The position numbers were made by a program, and so were the translations under genes. The notes beneath the pieces were generated by a model. That model made no database searches and was not told the DNA's origin. It saw only the letters and a list, made by a program, of their open reading frames with translations. DNA of 64,000 bases, from assembly GCF_017809215.1 (NCBI RefSeq), contig NZ_CP065424.1, forward strand, positions 1,830,001 to 1,894,000, in the 5' to 3' direction. This stretch comes from Heyndrickxia oleronia. GTDB lineage: Bacteria > Bacillota > Bacilli > Bacillales > Bacillaceae_C. Of this stretch, positions 20,095-30,619 are shown piece by piece (the first letter of the stretch is position 1; every line of letters begins with the position of its first letter).

Positions 20095-21408
20095 TTGAAA
20101 AAAGCTCTCTTTATATTAGGATCTCTATTAATAATTGCAGGAAGTTTATTTTTTTCAGCAAGTGCAGAAAGTCAAAGTAAAAAAACTGTTGTAGTCATTC
20201 CTATTGAAGAAGAGATTGAAAAGGGATTACAAGCTTTTTTGAAAAGAGCCATTGATACAGCTGAGGATAATTATGCTGATTTAATCGTGTTTGATATTAA
20301 TACTCCAGGCGGTGCTGTAAATGCAGCAAGTGATATAGGTAAACTTTTAAATAGTACTGATATAAAGAAAATTGCTTTTGTTAATAATAAAGCACTATCT
20401 GCGGGTGCCTATATTTCTTTGTTTGCAGATGAAATTTATATGGTACCGGATGCCACAATGGGAGCTGCAGCAGTGATTAATCAACAAGGGAACACAGCAG
20501 GAGAAAAAGCGGAAAGTGCCTGGAAAGCTGCAATGAATGCGGCAGCTAAACAGCATGGGCGGGATCCAATCTATGCAGAAGCCATGGCTGATAAGGATAT
20601 TGATCTTCCAAAGCTAGATGCTGGAAAAGGGAAATTGCTGACATTAACTTCTGAACAAGCTGTTGAAGTGGGTTATTCAGAAGGTACATTCAAAAATTTA
20701 TCGGAGTTATTAAAGCATATTGGGTATGACAATGCTTTAATCGAGCATGTTGATCTAAGCTTTGCTGAAAAAATCGCTAGGTTTTTAACTAATCCTATCG
20801 TTGTTCCTATTCTACTATCCATTGCAAGTCTTGGTTTAGTAGTAGAATTATATTCCCCAGGCTTTGGTATACCTGGTACAATGGGATTAACAGCATTATT
20901 ATTATTTTTCTATGGACATTTAGTTGCAGGTTTGGCAGGCTATGAATCTCTTATATTGTTTATTATAGGTATCGTACTGATTATCGCAGAATTCTTTTTA
21001 CCTGGAGCGATTGCGGGAATCCTAGGAGCTGCAGCCATTATAGGAAGTTTACTCATAGCAGGGGGAAACATCTTTTACATGGGAATATCAATAATAATTG
21101 CTGTATTAGTAGCTATTATTGGCATGATTATAATGGTAAAGGTGTTGGGTAAACGGATGAAAATATTTAAAAAGATCGTCTTATCTGATTCAACGAGTAC
21201 TGAAAAAGGATATGTATCAAATGAAAATCGTGTGGAGCTAATTGGTCGTACAGGTCTAACCATTACCCCACTTCGTCCTGCGGGAACGATAACGATAGAT
21301 GATGAAAGAATAGATGTAGTGAGTGAAGGCGGGTATATCGATAATGGTCAGAGCGTTAAAGTAATCAAAGTAGAGGGCTCTCGAATTGTCGTTAGACTAG
21401 ATAAATAA
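20095..21408 (+). CDS. yqeZ: NfeD-family membrane serine protease YqeZ
   Basis: A 437-residue long-form NfeD protein. It has a signal peptide (about residues 1-25) and a ClpP-like protease domain (30-230) with DINTPGGAVNAA and the nucleophile region KALSAGAYISL. A cluster of membrane helices (about 240-350) precedes a C-terminal OB-fold domain (370-437). NfeD proteins pair with flotillin-type proteins, here FloA directly downstream. The pair acts in membrane organisation and stress. TTG 20095 follows AAGGGGGGATAA. Expression is expected from the SigW promoter upstream. Confidence 0.93.
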   Translation: MKKALFILGSLLIIAGSLFFSASAESQSKKTVVVIPIEEEIEKGLQAFLKRAIDTAEDNYADLIVFDINTPGGAVNAASDIGKLLNSTDIKKIAFVNNKALSAGAYISLFADEIYMVPDATMGAAAVINQQGNTAGEKAESAWKAAMNAAAKQHGRDPIYAEAMADKDIDLPKLDAGKGKLLTLTSEQAVEVGYSEGTFKNLSELLKHIGYDNALIEHVDLSFAEKIARFLTNPIVVPILLSIASLGLVVELYSPGFGIPGTMGLTALLLFFYGHLVAGLAGYESLILFIIGIVLIIAEFFLPGAIAGILGAAAIIGSLLIAGGNIFYMGISIIIAVLVAIIGMIIMVKVLGKRMKIFKKIVLSDSTSTEKGYVSNENRVELIGRTGLTITPLRPAGTITIDDERIDVVSEGGYIDNGQSVKVIKVEGSRIVVRLDK

Positions 21409-21436
21409 TCGAAATTTTTGAAGGAGGATAAATTTA

Positions 21437-22438
21437 ATGGGTTTAGATCCAAGTACAATACTTATATTATTAGCAATTGCAGCTGGTATTATTGTTCTTG
21501 CCATACTATTAACTTTTGTTCCAGTTATGCTATGGATATCAGCTTTAGCAGCAGGCGTTAAAATTGGAATTTTCACCTTAATTGGTATGAGGTTACGACG
21601 TGTCATACCAAGTCGTGTCATCAATCCTTTGATAAAAGCACGTAAAGCAGGGATTGATGTAGGAATTAATCAATTAGAGAGCCATTATTTGGCTGGAGGA
21701 AATGTTGATCGTGTAGTAAATGCTTTAATTGCTGCTCATCGAGCGAATATTACCCTTACATTTGAACGATGTGCTGCAATTGATTTAGCTGGTCGTAATG
21801 TATTAGAAGCCGTTCAAATGAGTGTAAATCCAAAGGTCATTGAAACCCCATTTATTGCTGGTGTTGCAATGGATGGTATTGAAGTAAAAGCGAAAGCAAG
21901 AATTACCGTACGAGCGAATATTGAACGCCTTGTCGGTGGAGCTGGTGAAGATACAGTTGTTGCGCGTGTTGGTGAAGGGATTGTAAGTACAATCGGTTCT
22001 TCAGACAATCATAAAAAGGTATTAGAGAATCCTGATTTAATCTCTCAAACAGTATTGAAAAAAGGATTGGATGCAGGAACTGCTTTTGAAATTCTCTCCA
22101 TAGATATCGCTGATGTGGATATCGGTAAGAATATCGGTGCGCATCTTCAAACTGAACAAGCCGAAGCTGATAAGAAAATTGCCCAAGCAAAGGCAGAGGA
22201 ACGCCGTGCAATGGCTGTTGCTTCCGAACAAGAAATGAAGGCAAGAGTTCAAGAAATGAGAGCAAAAGTTGTTGAAGCAGAAGCAGACGTCCCATTAGCA
22301 ATGGCTGAAGCATTACGTTCTGGAAATATTGGAGTTATGGACTATTTAAACTTTAAAAATATTGAATCAGATACAGATATGCGAGGATCCATTGGAAAAA
22401 TGACATCAGATAAGAAGGATCAACAAAAGCCAGAATAA
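21437..22438 (+). CDS. floA: Flotillin-like protein FloA
   Basis: A 333-residue protein that forms foci in functional membrane microdomains. A membrane hairpin near the N-terminus (about residues 8-50) precedes the SPFH/PHB-like domain ([20 protein letters not shown] ... [20 protein letters not shown]). A long Ala/Glu-rich coiled coil (about 235-295, with repeated EAD and AEA units) promotes oligomerisation. AAGGAGGATAAATTTA precedes the start. It lies between its partner yqeZ and yqfB in the SigW operon. Confidence 0.96.
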   Translation: MGLDPSTILILLAIAAGIIVLAILLTFVPVMLWISALAAGVKIGIFTLIGMRLRRVIPSRVINPLIKARKAGIDVGINQLESHYLAGGNVDRVVNALIAAHRANITLTFERCAAIDLAGRNVLEAVQMSVNPKVIETPFIAGVAMDGIEVKAKARITVRANIERLVGGAGEDTVVARVGEGIVSTIGSSDNHKKVLENPDLISQTVLKKGLDAGTAFEILSIDIADVDIGKNIGAHLQTEQAEADKKIAQAKAEERRAMAVASEQEMKARVQEMRAKVVEAEADVPLAMAEALRSGNIGVMDYLNFKNIESDTDMRGSIGKMTSDKKDQQKPE

Positions 22439-22469
22439 CGTATTTAACCAAAGGTAGGGAGGAATTCCT

Positions 22470-22853
22470 TTGGAATCATTAATCATAGCGGTAATTGTAG
22501 GATTAATTAGTCTTTTTCTTAATAAAAAATCGAATGAGGGGAAACAGGATAAACAAGACGCTCCAAAACCGGTCTCTACACCGAGGAGTAATCGGCCCCT
22601 TGCGAAAACTATTACCGAAACTACATCACCACCTGATAAAATTCAAGCTAAATATAGGGAAATTAAAGAAGCATTTGAGCCTACTCCAGAAGTGGATTTG
22701 AAGGAATCATTTGAAAAAGAAATGCTCCCTCAGAAGGTCAATAAAGAAAGTGAACCTAAACAGCTTGAAATTGATGAAAATGATCTATTAAAGGGTATCA
22801 TTTTATCAGAGGTTTTAGGCCCACCAAGATCAAAAAGACCATATAGAAGATAA
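22470..22853 (+). CDS. yqfB: YqfB, third gene of the SigW membrane-stress operon
   Basis: A 127-residue protein with one N-terminal hydrophobic segment (LIIAVIVGLISLFLN) and a charged, Pro- and Lys-rich, probably disordered cytoplasmic part. It ends KGIILSEVLGPPRSKRPYRR, where the LSEVLGPPR stretch looks conserved. Start TTG 22470 follows GGGAGGAATTCC. Assigned to YqfB by position after floA and general form. No function is known. Confidence 0.75.
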   Translation: MESLIIAVIVGLISLFLNKKSNEGKQDKQDAPKPVSTPRSNRPLAKTITETTSPPDKIQAKYREIKEAFEPTPEVDLKESFEKEMLPQKVNKESEPKQLEIDENDLLKGIILSEVLGPPRSKRPYRR

Positions 22854-22866
22854 AAAATTATAGAGA

Positions 22867-22898
22867 AATCGTGTCGATCACCAGACACGATTTTTTCT
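22867..22898 (+). terminator. Terminator after yqfB
   Basis: AATCGTGTC and GACACGATT arms with an 8-base loop, followed by TTTTTCTTT. Confidence 0.9.
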
Positions 22899-22912
22899 TT
22901 TTAAAAATGTGT

Positions 22913-22940
22913 GCTGAATCCCCTTCCTACTTCATAAATA
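22913..22940 (+). promoter_or_regulatory. Candidate SigE-type promoter of yqfC-yqfD
   Basis: GCTGAAT, 13 bases, CATAAATA resembles the mother-cell SigE pattern only partly. yqfC-yqfD is SigE-controlled in B. subtilis, which is the main reason to propose it. Confidence 0.3.
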
Positions 22941-22964
22941 TGAGATGAAAGGGGGTTCTTTTTT

Positions 22965-23249
22965 ATGGCAAAAAAATGGAGCAGACAACTTCGTAATTGG
23001 ATGACAAGCAAAATGGAGCTTCCACAGGATGTCATGATGGATCTTCCCCGAATCACGATGATCGGACAAATCCATATTTATATAGAAAATCACCGCGGAT
23101 TATTAACCTTTTCAGATCGTGAGGTTCGATTACTTCTAAAGCAGGGACAATTGTTAGTAAAAGGTCAATCCTTCGTTATTCGAACGATATTACCCGAAGA
23201 AATATTATTAGAAGGAAAAATCGATGAAGTAATTTATTTAAATGAATAG
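22965..23249 (+). CDS. yqfC: Sporulation protein YqfC
   Basis: A 94-residue YabP/YqfC-family protein. Signature stretches are LPQDVMMDLPRITMIGQIHIYIENHRG and the C-terminal ILPEEILLEGKIDEVIYLNE (here given in overlapping short form: LEGKIDEVIYLNE). The family occurs only in endospore formers and is expressed in the mother cell. Its action is unknown. ATG 22965 follows AAAGGGGG. yqfD lies 13 bases downstream. Confidence 0.92.
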   Translation: MAKKWSRQLRNWMTSKMELPQDVMMDLPRITMIGQIHIYIENHRGLLTFSDREVRLLLKQGQLLVKGQSFVIRTILPEEILLEGKIDEVIYLNE

Positions 23250-23262
23250 GGAGTGACTTTTC

Positions 23263-24456
23263 TTGAAGAACCAATGGATTACTTTTTTTGGTGGTAAGAT
23301 CCATGTAAAGGTAGAAGGGAAAGGTGTAGAGCGATTGATAAATCAGCTCACCCGTTCCCATTTAACTATATGGAATGTTAAAAGACAAGGTACAACTGCG
23401 ATTACTTTTTTTATGCGGTTACAGGATTTACATAAACTAAGGCATCAGAGCAGAAAATATGACTGTAAGATTTCCTTTTTAAATGGACAAGGTGCTCCTT
23501 TTTTATGGAAAAGAGTATTGAAAAATTCAGGATTTTTTACAGGGTTTTTGCTTTTCTTTATCGTTATTACGATTCTCTCCAATATTATATGGGGAATACA
23601 AATAAAGGGAGCTAGCCCGCAATTAGAACATCAAATACGTAAGGAATTAGATAAATTAGGGATTCATATTGGGAAACTACAGTTTTTTGTAGATGATGTA
23701 GAAACGATTCAAAGAAAGCTAGAAGATCGCATTCCTGAATTAACTTGGATTGGTGTCGAATTAAACGGGACAACCTTTCATTTCCAGGTAGTAGAAAAGA
23801 CAATACCTGAACCACCAGAGAAAAAGTCCCCACAAGACCTTGTAGCGACTAAAAAAGCTGTGATCGTGGATACTTTTGTTGAAAATGGTCAACAAATGGT
23901 TAAAATTAATCAATATGTGAAAAAGGGTCAGTTACTTGTTTCGGGTACAATTGGCAATGAGCATAATGAGAAACAAGTTGCTGCAATTGGAAAAATCTAT
24001 GGTAAGACATGGTATAAGTCAACAGTTGAGATGCCACTTGAGTCAGATTTCCAAGTTTATACAGGTAAAGAAAAGCGAAAATATAGCTTAAATTTTGGAT
24101 CGGTAAAGGTTCCTTTGTGGGGATTTGGAAAAATTGAATATAAAGAATACGATTCAGAAAAAGAACCACATAAAATAAATTTTATAAAGTGGTCTCTTCC
24201 AGTAAAGTACGAAGAAACAACCGTAAGAGAAAAAGAAAATGTAAAAAGAAAATATAGTGAAAAACAAGCCATAGATGCTGCTAAGGAAAAGGCGCGTCAT
24301 GACTTAAAGTCAAAAATTCCTACAGATGCTAAAGTAGTTGATGAATATGTTTTGCATGAGAAGGTCGAGAATGGTAAAGTTAATTTATCAATATATTTCC
24401 AAGTTATCGAAAATATTGCAATAGAAAAACCAATCATTCAAGGAGACATAGAATGA
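23263..24456 (+). CDS. yqfD: Sporulation protein YqfD
   Basis: A 397-residue membrane protein of the YqfD/SpoIV-associated family. The N-terminal domain carries RLINQLTRSHLTIWNVKRQG, one membrane segment (about 90-112) follows, and a large extracytoplasmic part contains TWIGVELNGT and VKKGQLLVSG. It is required for normal sporulation in B. subtilis, probably in the mother-cell membrane. Start TTG 23263 follows GGGAGTGACTTTTC. The last codons overlap phoH by 4 bases (ATGA). Confidence 0.92.
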   Translation: MKNQWITFFGGKIHVKVEGKGVERLINQLTRSHLTIWNVKRQGTTAITFFMRLQDLHKLRHQSRKYDCKISFLNGQGAPFLWKRVLKNSGFFTGFLLFFIVITILSNIIWGIQIKGASPQLEHQIRKELDKLGIHIGKLQFFVDDVETIQRKLEDRIPELTWIGVELNGTTFHFQVVEKTIPEPPEKKSPQDLVATKKAVIVDTFVENGQQMVKINQYVKKGQLLVSGTIGNEHNEKQVAAIGKIYGKTWYKSTVEMPLESDFQVYTGKEKRKYSLNFGSVKVPLWGFGKIEYKEYDSEKEPHKINFIKWSLPVKYEETTVREKENVKRKYSEKQAIDAAKEKARHDLKSKIPTDAKVVDEYVLHEKVENGKVNLSIYFQVIENIAIEKPIIQGDIE

Positions 24457-25415
24457 CAGAAGATTTAAAAACATCTAAACTTCAACTAGAAAATCCAAAT
24501 GAAGCGATTGCCTTATTTGGAATCTCAGATTCAAACTTAAAAATGTTAGAAGCAGAATATGAAGTATCAATTGTTACTCGAGGAGAAACAATTGATGTAT
24601 CTGGAAAAGAAACAAATGTAGAAAAAGTGTACCATGTTCTATTTCAACTATTAAAGGTTATTAGGAAAGGGATTAATATTAGTGGCCGGGATGTTGTTTA
24701 TGCCATCCAAATGGAAAAACAGGGAATGATAGAGTATTTTACAGATATTTATGAAGAAGAAATCACTAAAAATGCGAAAGGCAAGATTATTCGTGTAAAA
24801 ACTCTCGGTCAAAGGCAATATATCAATGATATTAAAAAGCATGATTTAGTATTTGGTATAGGTCCAGCTGGGACAGGTAAAACATATTTGGCGGTTGTAA
24901 TGGCTGTTGCAGCATTAAAGAGTGGCCAGGTGAGAAAAATTATTCTTACAAGACCCGCAGTAGAGGCAGGAGAAAGTTTAGGCTTTTTACCTGGAGATCT
25001 AAAGGAAAAGGTAGATCCATATTTACGCCCGCTATACGATGCATTAAATGATGTATTAGGCAGTGAACATACACAAAGGCTGATTGAAAGAGAAACCATA
25101 GAAATTGCACCTCTAGCATATATGAGGGGAAGAACTTTGGATGATGCCTTTGTTATTTTGGATGAAGCTCAAAATACCACTCAAGCACAAATGAAGATGT
25201 TCTTAACCCGCCTAGGCTTCAGCTCTAAAATGGTAATTACAGGAGACCGTACACAGATTGATTTACCGAAAGGGATTCAATCTGGACTAGTGGCAGCTGA
25301 AAAAATCTTAGAAAATGTTTCAGGAATTTCTTTTGTATATTTGGAACAAAGTGATGTCGTGCGTCACCCTCTTGTTGCACGGATTATTGATGCATATAAT
25401 ATACACTCTTCTTAA
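24453..25415 (+). CDS. phoH: PhoH-like ATPase
   Basis: A 320-residue P-loop protein with Walker A GPAGTGKTYLAVVMA and Walker B VILDEAQNTTQAQMKMFL. An N-terminal KH-like segment (about 10-80) suggests nucleic acid binding. PhoH proteins are ATPases of uncertain role, linked by genomic context to ybeY and RNA processing, and here ybeY follows after pgpH. The start overlaps the yqfD stop (ATGA), so translation is coupled. A terminator begins at its stop codon. Confidence 0.95.
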   Translation: MTEDLKTSKLQLENPNEAIALFGISDSNLKMLEAEYEVSIVTRGETIDVSGKETNVEKVYHVLFQLLKVIRKGINISGRDVVYAIQMEKQGMIEYFTDIYEEEITKNAKGKIIRVKTLGQRQYINDIKKHDLVFGIGPAGTGKTYLAVVMAVAALKSGQVRKIILTRPAVEAGESLGFLPGDLKEKVDPYLRPLYDALNDVLGSEHTQRLIERETIEIAPLAYMRGRTLDDAFVILDEAQNTTQAQMKMFLTRLGFSSKMVITGDRTQIDLPKGIQSGLVAAEKILENVSGISFVYLEQSDVVRHPLVARIIDAYNIHSS

Positions 25416-25441
25416 CCCGTACTTTTTAGTCGGGTTTTTTC
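25413..25441 (+). terminator. Terminator after phoH
   Basis: AACCCG and CGGGTT arms with an 11-base loop and six T. Confidence 0.85.
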
Positions 25442-25448
25442 TTTGGAT

Positions 25449-25513
25449 TGGCTTTTTTTCTCGGCTGGTAGTAGGATTTTGGCAAATACAATAAACTATA
25501 CAAAAATGGCCTT
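25449..25513. repeat. Degenerate copy of intergenic repeat family A
   Basis: The right part (AATAAACTATACAAAAATGG, then CCTT) resembles the right end of copy 1 (AACTAACTATACGAAAACAGCCTT). The left part (GGCTTTTTTTCTC) is only weakly similar to the left ends. Probably an older, eroded copy. The remainder of the phoH-pgpH gap shows nothing. Confidence 0.4.
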
Positions 25514-25669
25514 TGATTAAAAGGGATAATATCAGCTATTGTCGAATTAGTGAGTTAGATGGAATGAATGAATATAATAAATATGGGTGCATTTCAATAC
25601 AAAAACTGATATTATTTTACATAATTAGGGAAGAGCTGAGAAAAGCAAAAAAATGGTGGTGGGGAGTAA

Positions 25670-27814
25670 ATGAATCTTCAAGATTATATAAGCAAAGTCC
25701 GCACATTATTAAGTTATAAAGTGTTTACATTTATTTGTTTTCTGATATTGGCTATATTGTTATATGGCGTTCTTTTTTATAATGTAAAACCTCAGACATA
25801 TGATATAGAGTTATTTTCAGTGGCAGATAAAACCATACGTTCACCTAAGACAATCGTTGATGAAGAAAAGACGAAGGATGAACAACAAAAGGCAGCAGAT
25901 GCAGTAGAAAAGGTTTATACCTTTCAAAAAGAAAAGGAGCAAAATCGAGTTTCTCTAATTAATTCGATCTTTGATTTCGTAACGGATGCCAATAAAGAAA
26001 TCCCAGCTCATATAAAAGATAAAGAAATGGAAAAGACGGATAAAAAAACAGACAAAGAAAGATTGGTTGACTTAAAATCAAAACTTACATCCGATGTAAA
26101 TGAGGATGTAACAAAGTCTATTTCGGATGCTGTCTTGATGGACTTACTCAAGGCAACCCCTTTTGAATTGGAGCAGACGAGAAATATACTTAATAGCCAG
26201 GTTGAACAATTAATGGGAGAAAAGATTCGCGAAGATAAAGTTAGGCAGTATCAAGGCAGAATGGAAGATCTAATTCGTGATTCGTCCATTCCAACAGAGC
26301 TAAAATCAGCTGCTATTGCATTGGGTAAATACGCAATTGTCCCAAATGAAATTTATGATCCTGAACAAACAGACATTCGAAAAAAACAAGCAATGCAAAG
26401 TGTAGAACCAATAAAAATACTACAAGGTCAAGTTATTGTTCAAGAGGGTCATCTTATAGACCATGAAAGCTATCATCAGCTTGAACTGCTTGGATTATTA
26501 AAAAGTAATCCAACCATTAAGCCATATATTGGTTTGGGGATATTCGTATTTTTGATTATAGGTTCTTTGTATTTGTATTTTTCTACTTTTCGAGTAAGCG
26601 AAGAAAAAAAACAAAATTATTTAATTCTGCTAAGTCTAATTTTTATTATCAGTTTATTATTAATGAAAATTATAGGTTTAATGGCGGATTTAGAACTTGA
26701 TAAAATTGGTTATTTATTTCCTGCTGCAATGGCACCGATGTTAATTCGTATGATGCTTAACGAACGTTTTGCTTTTATCATTACGATTATACTTGCTGCT
26801 TGTGGTAGTATTATTTTTCATGATGAAATAACAGGATCGGTAAATATTGAGATTGCGATTTATATTTTATTTAGCGGAACAGCTGGTATATTATTATTAA
26901 CAAATCGTAATCGAAAATCGAATATTCTACAGGCGGGATTTTTCATTTCGATTATAAACATCCTTATCATTTTCTTTTTGTTATTTTTAGGCAATGGTCA
27001 ATTTACAAAAATGGAGTATCTATACTATACGATCTTTGCTTTTGTTTCTGGATTATTATCTGCTATACTAACGATTGGTCTGTTGCCATTTTTTGAGGCT
27101 GGTTTTGGTGTTTTGTCCACTTTAAAATTAATCGAACTTTCAAGTCCAAATCATCCATTATTGAAAAAGATTTTAACGGAAGCACCAGGTACCTATCATC
27201 ATAGTGTAATGGTGGCAAACTTAGCTGAAGCAGCATGTGAGGCAATCGGTGCAAATGGATTATTAGCCAGAGTGGGATGCTATTATCATGATATTGGCAA
27301 AACAAGAAGACCACAATTTTTCATTGAAAATCAAATGAATATAGAAAATCCACATAATCATATTTCTCCCGAAACGAGTAAAGATATTATTATTGCACAT
27401 GCGACAGATGGTGCACAAATGCTTAAAAAGCATAAATTACCTAAGGAGATTGTTGATATAGCAGAACAACATCATGGAACTACATTATTAAAATATTTTT
27501 ACTATAAGGCAAAAGAAGAAAATGATCATATTGATGAAATGGACTATCGCTATCCTGGTCCAAAACCTCAAACGAAAGAGGCGGCAATTATTAGTATTGC
27601 TGATAGTGTGGAGGCAGCAGTTAGATCGATGACACATCCAACACCAGAACAGATTAAGAATTTGATTGATTCTATTGTTCAAGATCGTTTAAAGGATGGT
27701 CAATTGAATGAATGTGATATAACATTAAAGGAAATAGAAGTGATTAAAAAAACATTTAGTGAAACGTTAAATGGAATCTTTCACTCACGGATAGAGTATC
27801 CAAACCCAAAATAA
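25670..27814 (+). CDS. pgpH: c-di-AMP phosphodiesterase PgpH (7TM-HD)
   Basis: A 714-residue membrane enzyme that hydrolyses the second messenger cyclic di-AMP to pApA. Layout: one N-terminal membrane helix (about 18-38), a large extracytoplasmic 7TMR-HDED domain (40-280), seven membrane helices (about 285-480), and a cytoplasmic HD domain. The HD motif is visible as GCYYHDIGKTRRPQFF, with metal-binding His residues in GTYHHSVMVANLAE, AHATDGAQ and AEQHHGTT. ATG 25670 follows a GGTGGTGGGGAG stretch. It is followed by ybeY in the common phoH-pgpH-ybeY-dgkA-cdd-era order. Confidence 0.97.
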   Translation: MNLQDYISKVRTLLSYKVFTFICFLILAILLYGVLFYNVKPQTYDIELFSVADKTIRSPKTIVDEEKTKDEQQKAADAVEKVYTFQKEKEQNRVSLINSIFDFVTDANKEIPAHIKDKEMEKTDKKTDKERLVDLKSKLTSDVNEDVTKSISDAVLMDLLKATPFELEQTRNILNSQVEQLMGEKIREDKVRQYQGRMEDLIRDSSIPTELKSAAIALGKYAIVPNEIYDPEQTDIRKKQAMQSVEPIKILQGQVIVQEGHLIDHESYHQLELLGLLKSNPTIKPYIGLGIFVFLIIGSLYLYFSTFRVSEEKKQNYLILLSLIFIISLLLMKIIGLMADLELDKIGYLFPAAMAPMLIRMMLNERFAFIITIILAACGSIIFHDEITGSVNIEIAIYILFSGTAGILLLTNRNRKSNILQAGFFISIINILIIFFLLFLGNGQFTKMEYLYYTIFAFVSGLLSAILTIGLLPFFEAGFGVLSTLKLIELSSPNHPLLKKILTEAPGTYHHSVMVANLAEAACEAIGANGLLARVGCYYHDIGKTRRPQFFIENQMNIENPHNHISPETSKDIIIAHATDGAQMLKKHKLPKEIVDIAEQHHGTTLLKYFYYKAKEENDHIDEMDYRYPGPKPQTKEAAIISIADSVEAAVRSMTHPTPEQIKNLIDSIVQDRLKDGQLNECDITLKEIEVIKKTFSETLNGIFHSRIEYPNPK

Positions 27815-27847
27815 GAGACAACTTAAATGTGAAAAAGGATGAATAAT

Positions 27848-28318
27848 ATGGCTTTAATTATTGATTTTATTGACGAAACAAGCGAAATGAAAGAAGCGGA
27901 TTTAAATCTCGTAGAAAAAATATTAAATTTTGCTTCTGAAAAGCTTGGGATAGAGAATGGGAGTGAAGTATCTGTTACCTTTGTAACAAACGAAAGAATT
28001 CAAGAAATTAATCGAGAGTATCGAGATAAGGATCAACCGACGGATGTCATTTCTTTTGCTATGGAAGAACTTGGTGATGATGAAATCGCAATAAATGGTT
28101 TAGATATACCACGAATGCTTGGAGATATTATCATTTCGGTACCTAAAATCCAAGAACAAGCAATGGAATATGGGCATTCATTTGAAAGGGAACTTGCCTT
28201 TCTTGCTGTCCATTCCCTTCTACATTTACTCGGATATGATCATATGACAGAGGAAGATGAAAAAGAGATGTTTGGTTTGCAAAGGGATATTTTAGATGAA
28301 TATGGGCTTACGAGATAA
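27848..28318 (+). CDS. ybeY: Endoribonuclease YbeY
   Basis: A 156-residue metal-dependent RNase involved in 16S rRNA 3' maturation and ribosome quality control. The zinc triad is in [11 protein letters not shown]. The family motif [13 protein letters not shown] is complete. ATG 27848 is chosen over ATG 27839 because AAAAAGG is then correctly spaced and homologues begin with LIIDFIDE. Its end overlaps the start of dgkA by 23 bases. Confidence 0.96.
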   Translation: MALIIDFIDETSEMKEADLNLVEKILNFASEKLGIENGSEVSVTFVTNERIQEINREYRDKDQPTDVISFAMEELGDDEIAINGLDIPRMLGDIIISVPKIQEQAMEYGHSFERELAFLAVHSLLHLLGYDHMTEEDEKEMFGLQRDILDEYGLTR

Positions 28319-28688
28319 AGGGCGATTCTGGAAGGCATTTAAGTTTGCATTTCAAGGAATTATGCATGCATGTAAAACTGAGAGAAATGTACAATTTCAT
28401 TTCGCTGCTTCGGTTATCGTTATTTTATTTAGTATCTATTTGAACATATCATTATTTGAATGGTTATTTATTTGCCTCTGTATTTTTGGGGTCATAACGC
28501 TGGAATTAATAAATTCGGCTATTGAACGAATAGTCGATCTTGCGTCCCCTAGTTATCATCCATTAGCTAAACAAGCGAAAGATATTGCAGCTGGGGCAGT
28601 TTTAGTTTATTCTATAATGACGGTAATTATAGGCAGTATCATCTTTTTACCGAAACTTGCACGTCTATTTCAATCTTACATAGGATAA
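28296..28688 (+). CDS. dgkA: Undecaprenol/diacylglycerol kinase
   Basis: A 130-residue integral membrane kinase of the DgkA family with three hydrophobic helices. The family signature [20 protein letters not shown] (Glu, Asn and Asp residues for catalysis) and [13 protein letters not shown] are visible. In Gram-positives it phosphorylates undecaprenol, recycling the lipid carrier for wall synthesis. ATG 28296 lies within ybeY and is preceded by AAAGGG; a second ATG is at 28302. Co-transcribed with ybeY. Confidence 0.93.
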   Translation: MNMGLRDKGRFWKAFKFAFQGIMHACKTERNVQFHFAASVIVILFSIYLNISLFEWLFICLCIFGVITLELINSAIERIVDLASPSYHPLAKQAKDIAAGAVLVYSIMTVIIGSIIFLPKLARLFQSYIG

Positions 28689-28701
28689 TAATAAATCACT
28701 T

Positions 28702-28789
28702 AAAAGCTGCTATTATGGCATTTTGTCAACAAAGTTGTTCTCTTTAGACAACTTAACAAGTCAAAGTCGCTAAACAAGCAGCTTTTTCT
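28702..28789 (+). terminator. Complex terminator after dgkA
   Basis: Outer arms AAAAGCTGC and GCAGCTTTTT enclose an inner hairpin AAGTTGT/ACAACTT (28732-28754); a T-run follows. Confidence 0.7.
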
Positions 28790-28821
28790 ATTTATTTGCA
28801 GTGGGTTTCTCTTTACGGTAA

Positions 28822-28871
28822 AATATTTTCAAAGCTACTTCAAATTAAAATATAAGAGTTTTGAAAATATT
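28822..28871. repeat. Inverted repeat upstream of cdd
   Basis: Perfect 12-bp arms AATATTTTCAAA (28822-28833) and TTTGAAAATATT (28860-28871) are separated by 26 bases and end 28 bases before the cdd -35. Possibly an operator pair; no known regulator matches. Confidence 0.6.
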
Positions 28872-28899
28872 CTAAACAAAATAAAAATATTCCATAACT

Positions 28900-30258
<1,359 letters not shown>

Positions 30259-30415
30259 TTAGCAAGTTTTTAAAAATGAAAAATTGATTTCTATGCATCC
30301 TTTTGATTAGCAATTTTTACGTCACATGTTCCAAGGAGTCTTGGTAAACCTAGTATTAAAGGCTTTACTAATGATTTCATGAGTTTTTCACAACATGAAA
30401 GGCGGGGTTAATGTT

Positions 30416-30559
30416 ATGATAGAATTTACCTGGAAAGTCTTTGCGGAAACTGGAAGTATTGATACGTATTTGCTATTTAAAGAGCTTGAAAAAGATCGTC
30501 AGGATGAACCATTAAATACAGATCATGAATTTAATGAAATTGATTTCCCCATTTCATAA
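30416..30559 (+). CDS. yqzL: YqzL family small protein
   Basis: A 47-residue ORF, MIEFTWKVFAETGSIDTYLL followed by an acidic half ending NEIDFPIS. The opening (F-W-K-x-F-x-x-T-G-x-I-x-x-Y-L) is the mark of the YqzL family found between era and recO in Bacillus. AAAGGCGGGG precedes the start. No function is known. recO starts 60 bases downstream. Confidence 0.88.
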   Translation: MIEFTWKVFAETGSIDTYLLFKELEKDRQDEPLNTDHEFNEIDFPIS

Positions 30560-30619
30560 GTTGCAATGATCGTGCGTCACCTGGGAAGCTTGTAAGACTT
30601 GCTTTGGAAGGTGGATTTT

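Noticed and set aside
25513..25719. Short plus-strand ORF of 68 codons before pgpH
   Set aside because: It overlaps the pgpH start, begins in a degenerate repeat, has no good ribosome binding site and resembles no family.
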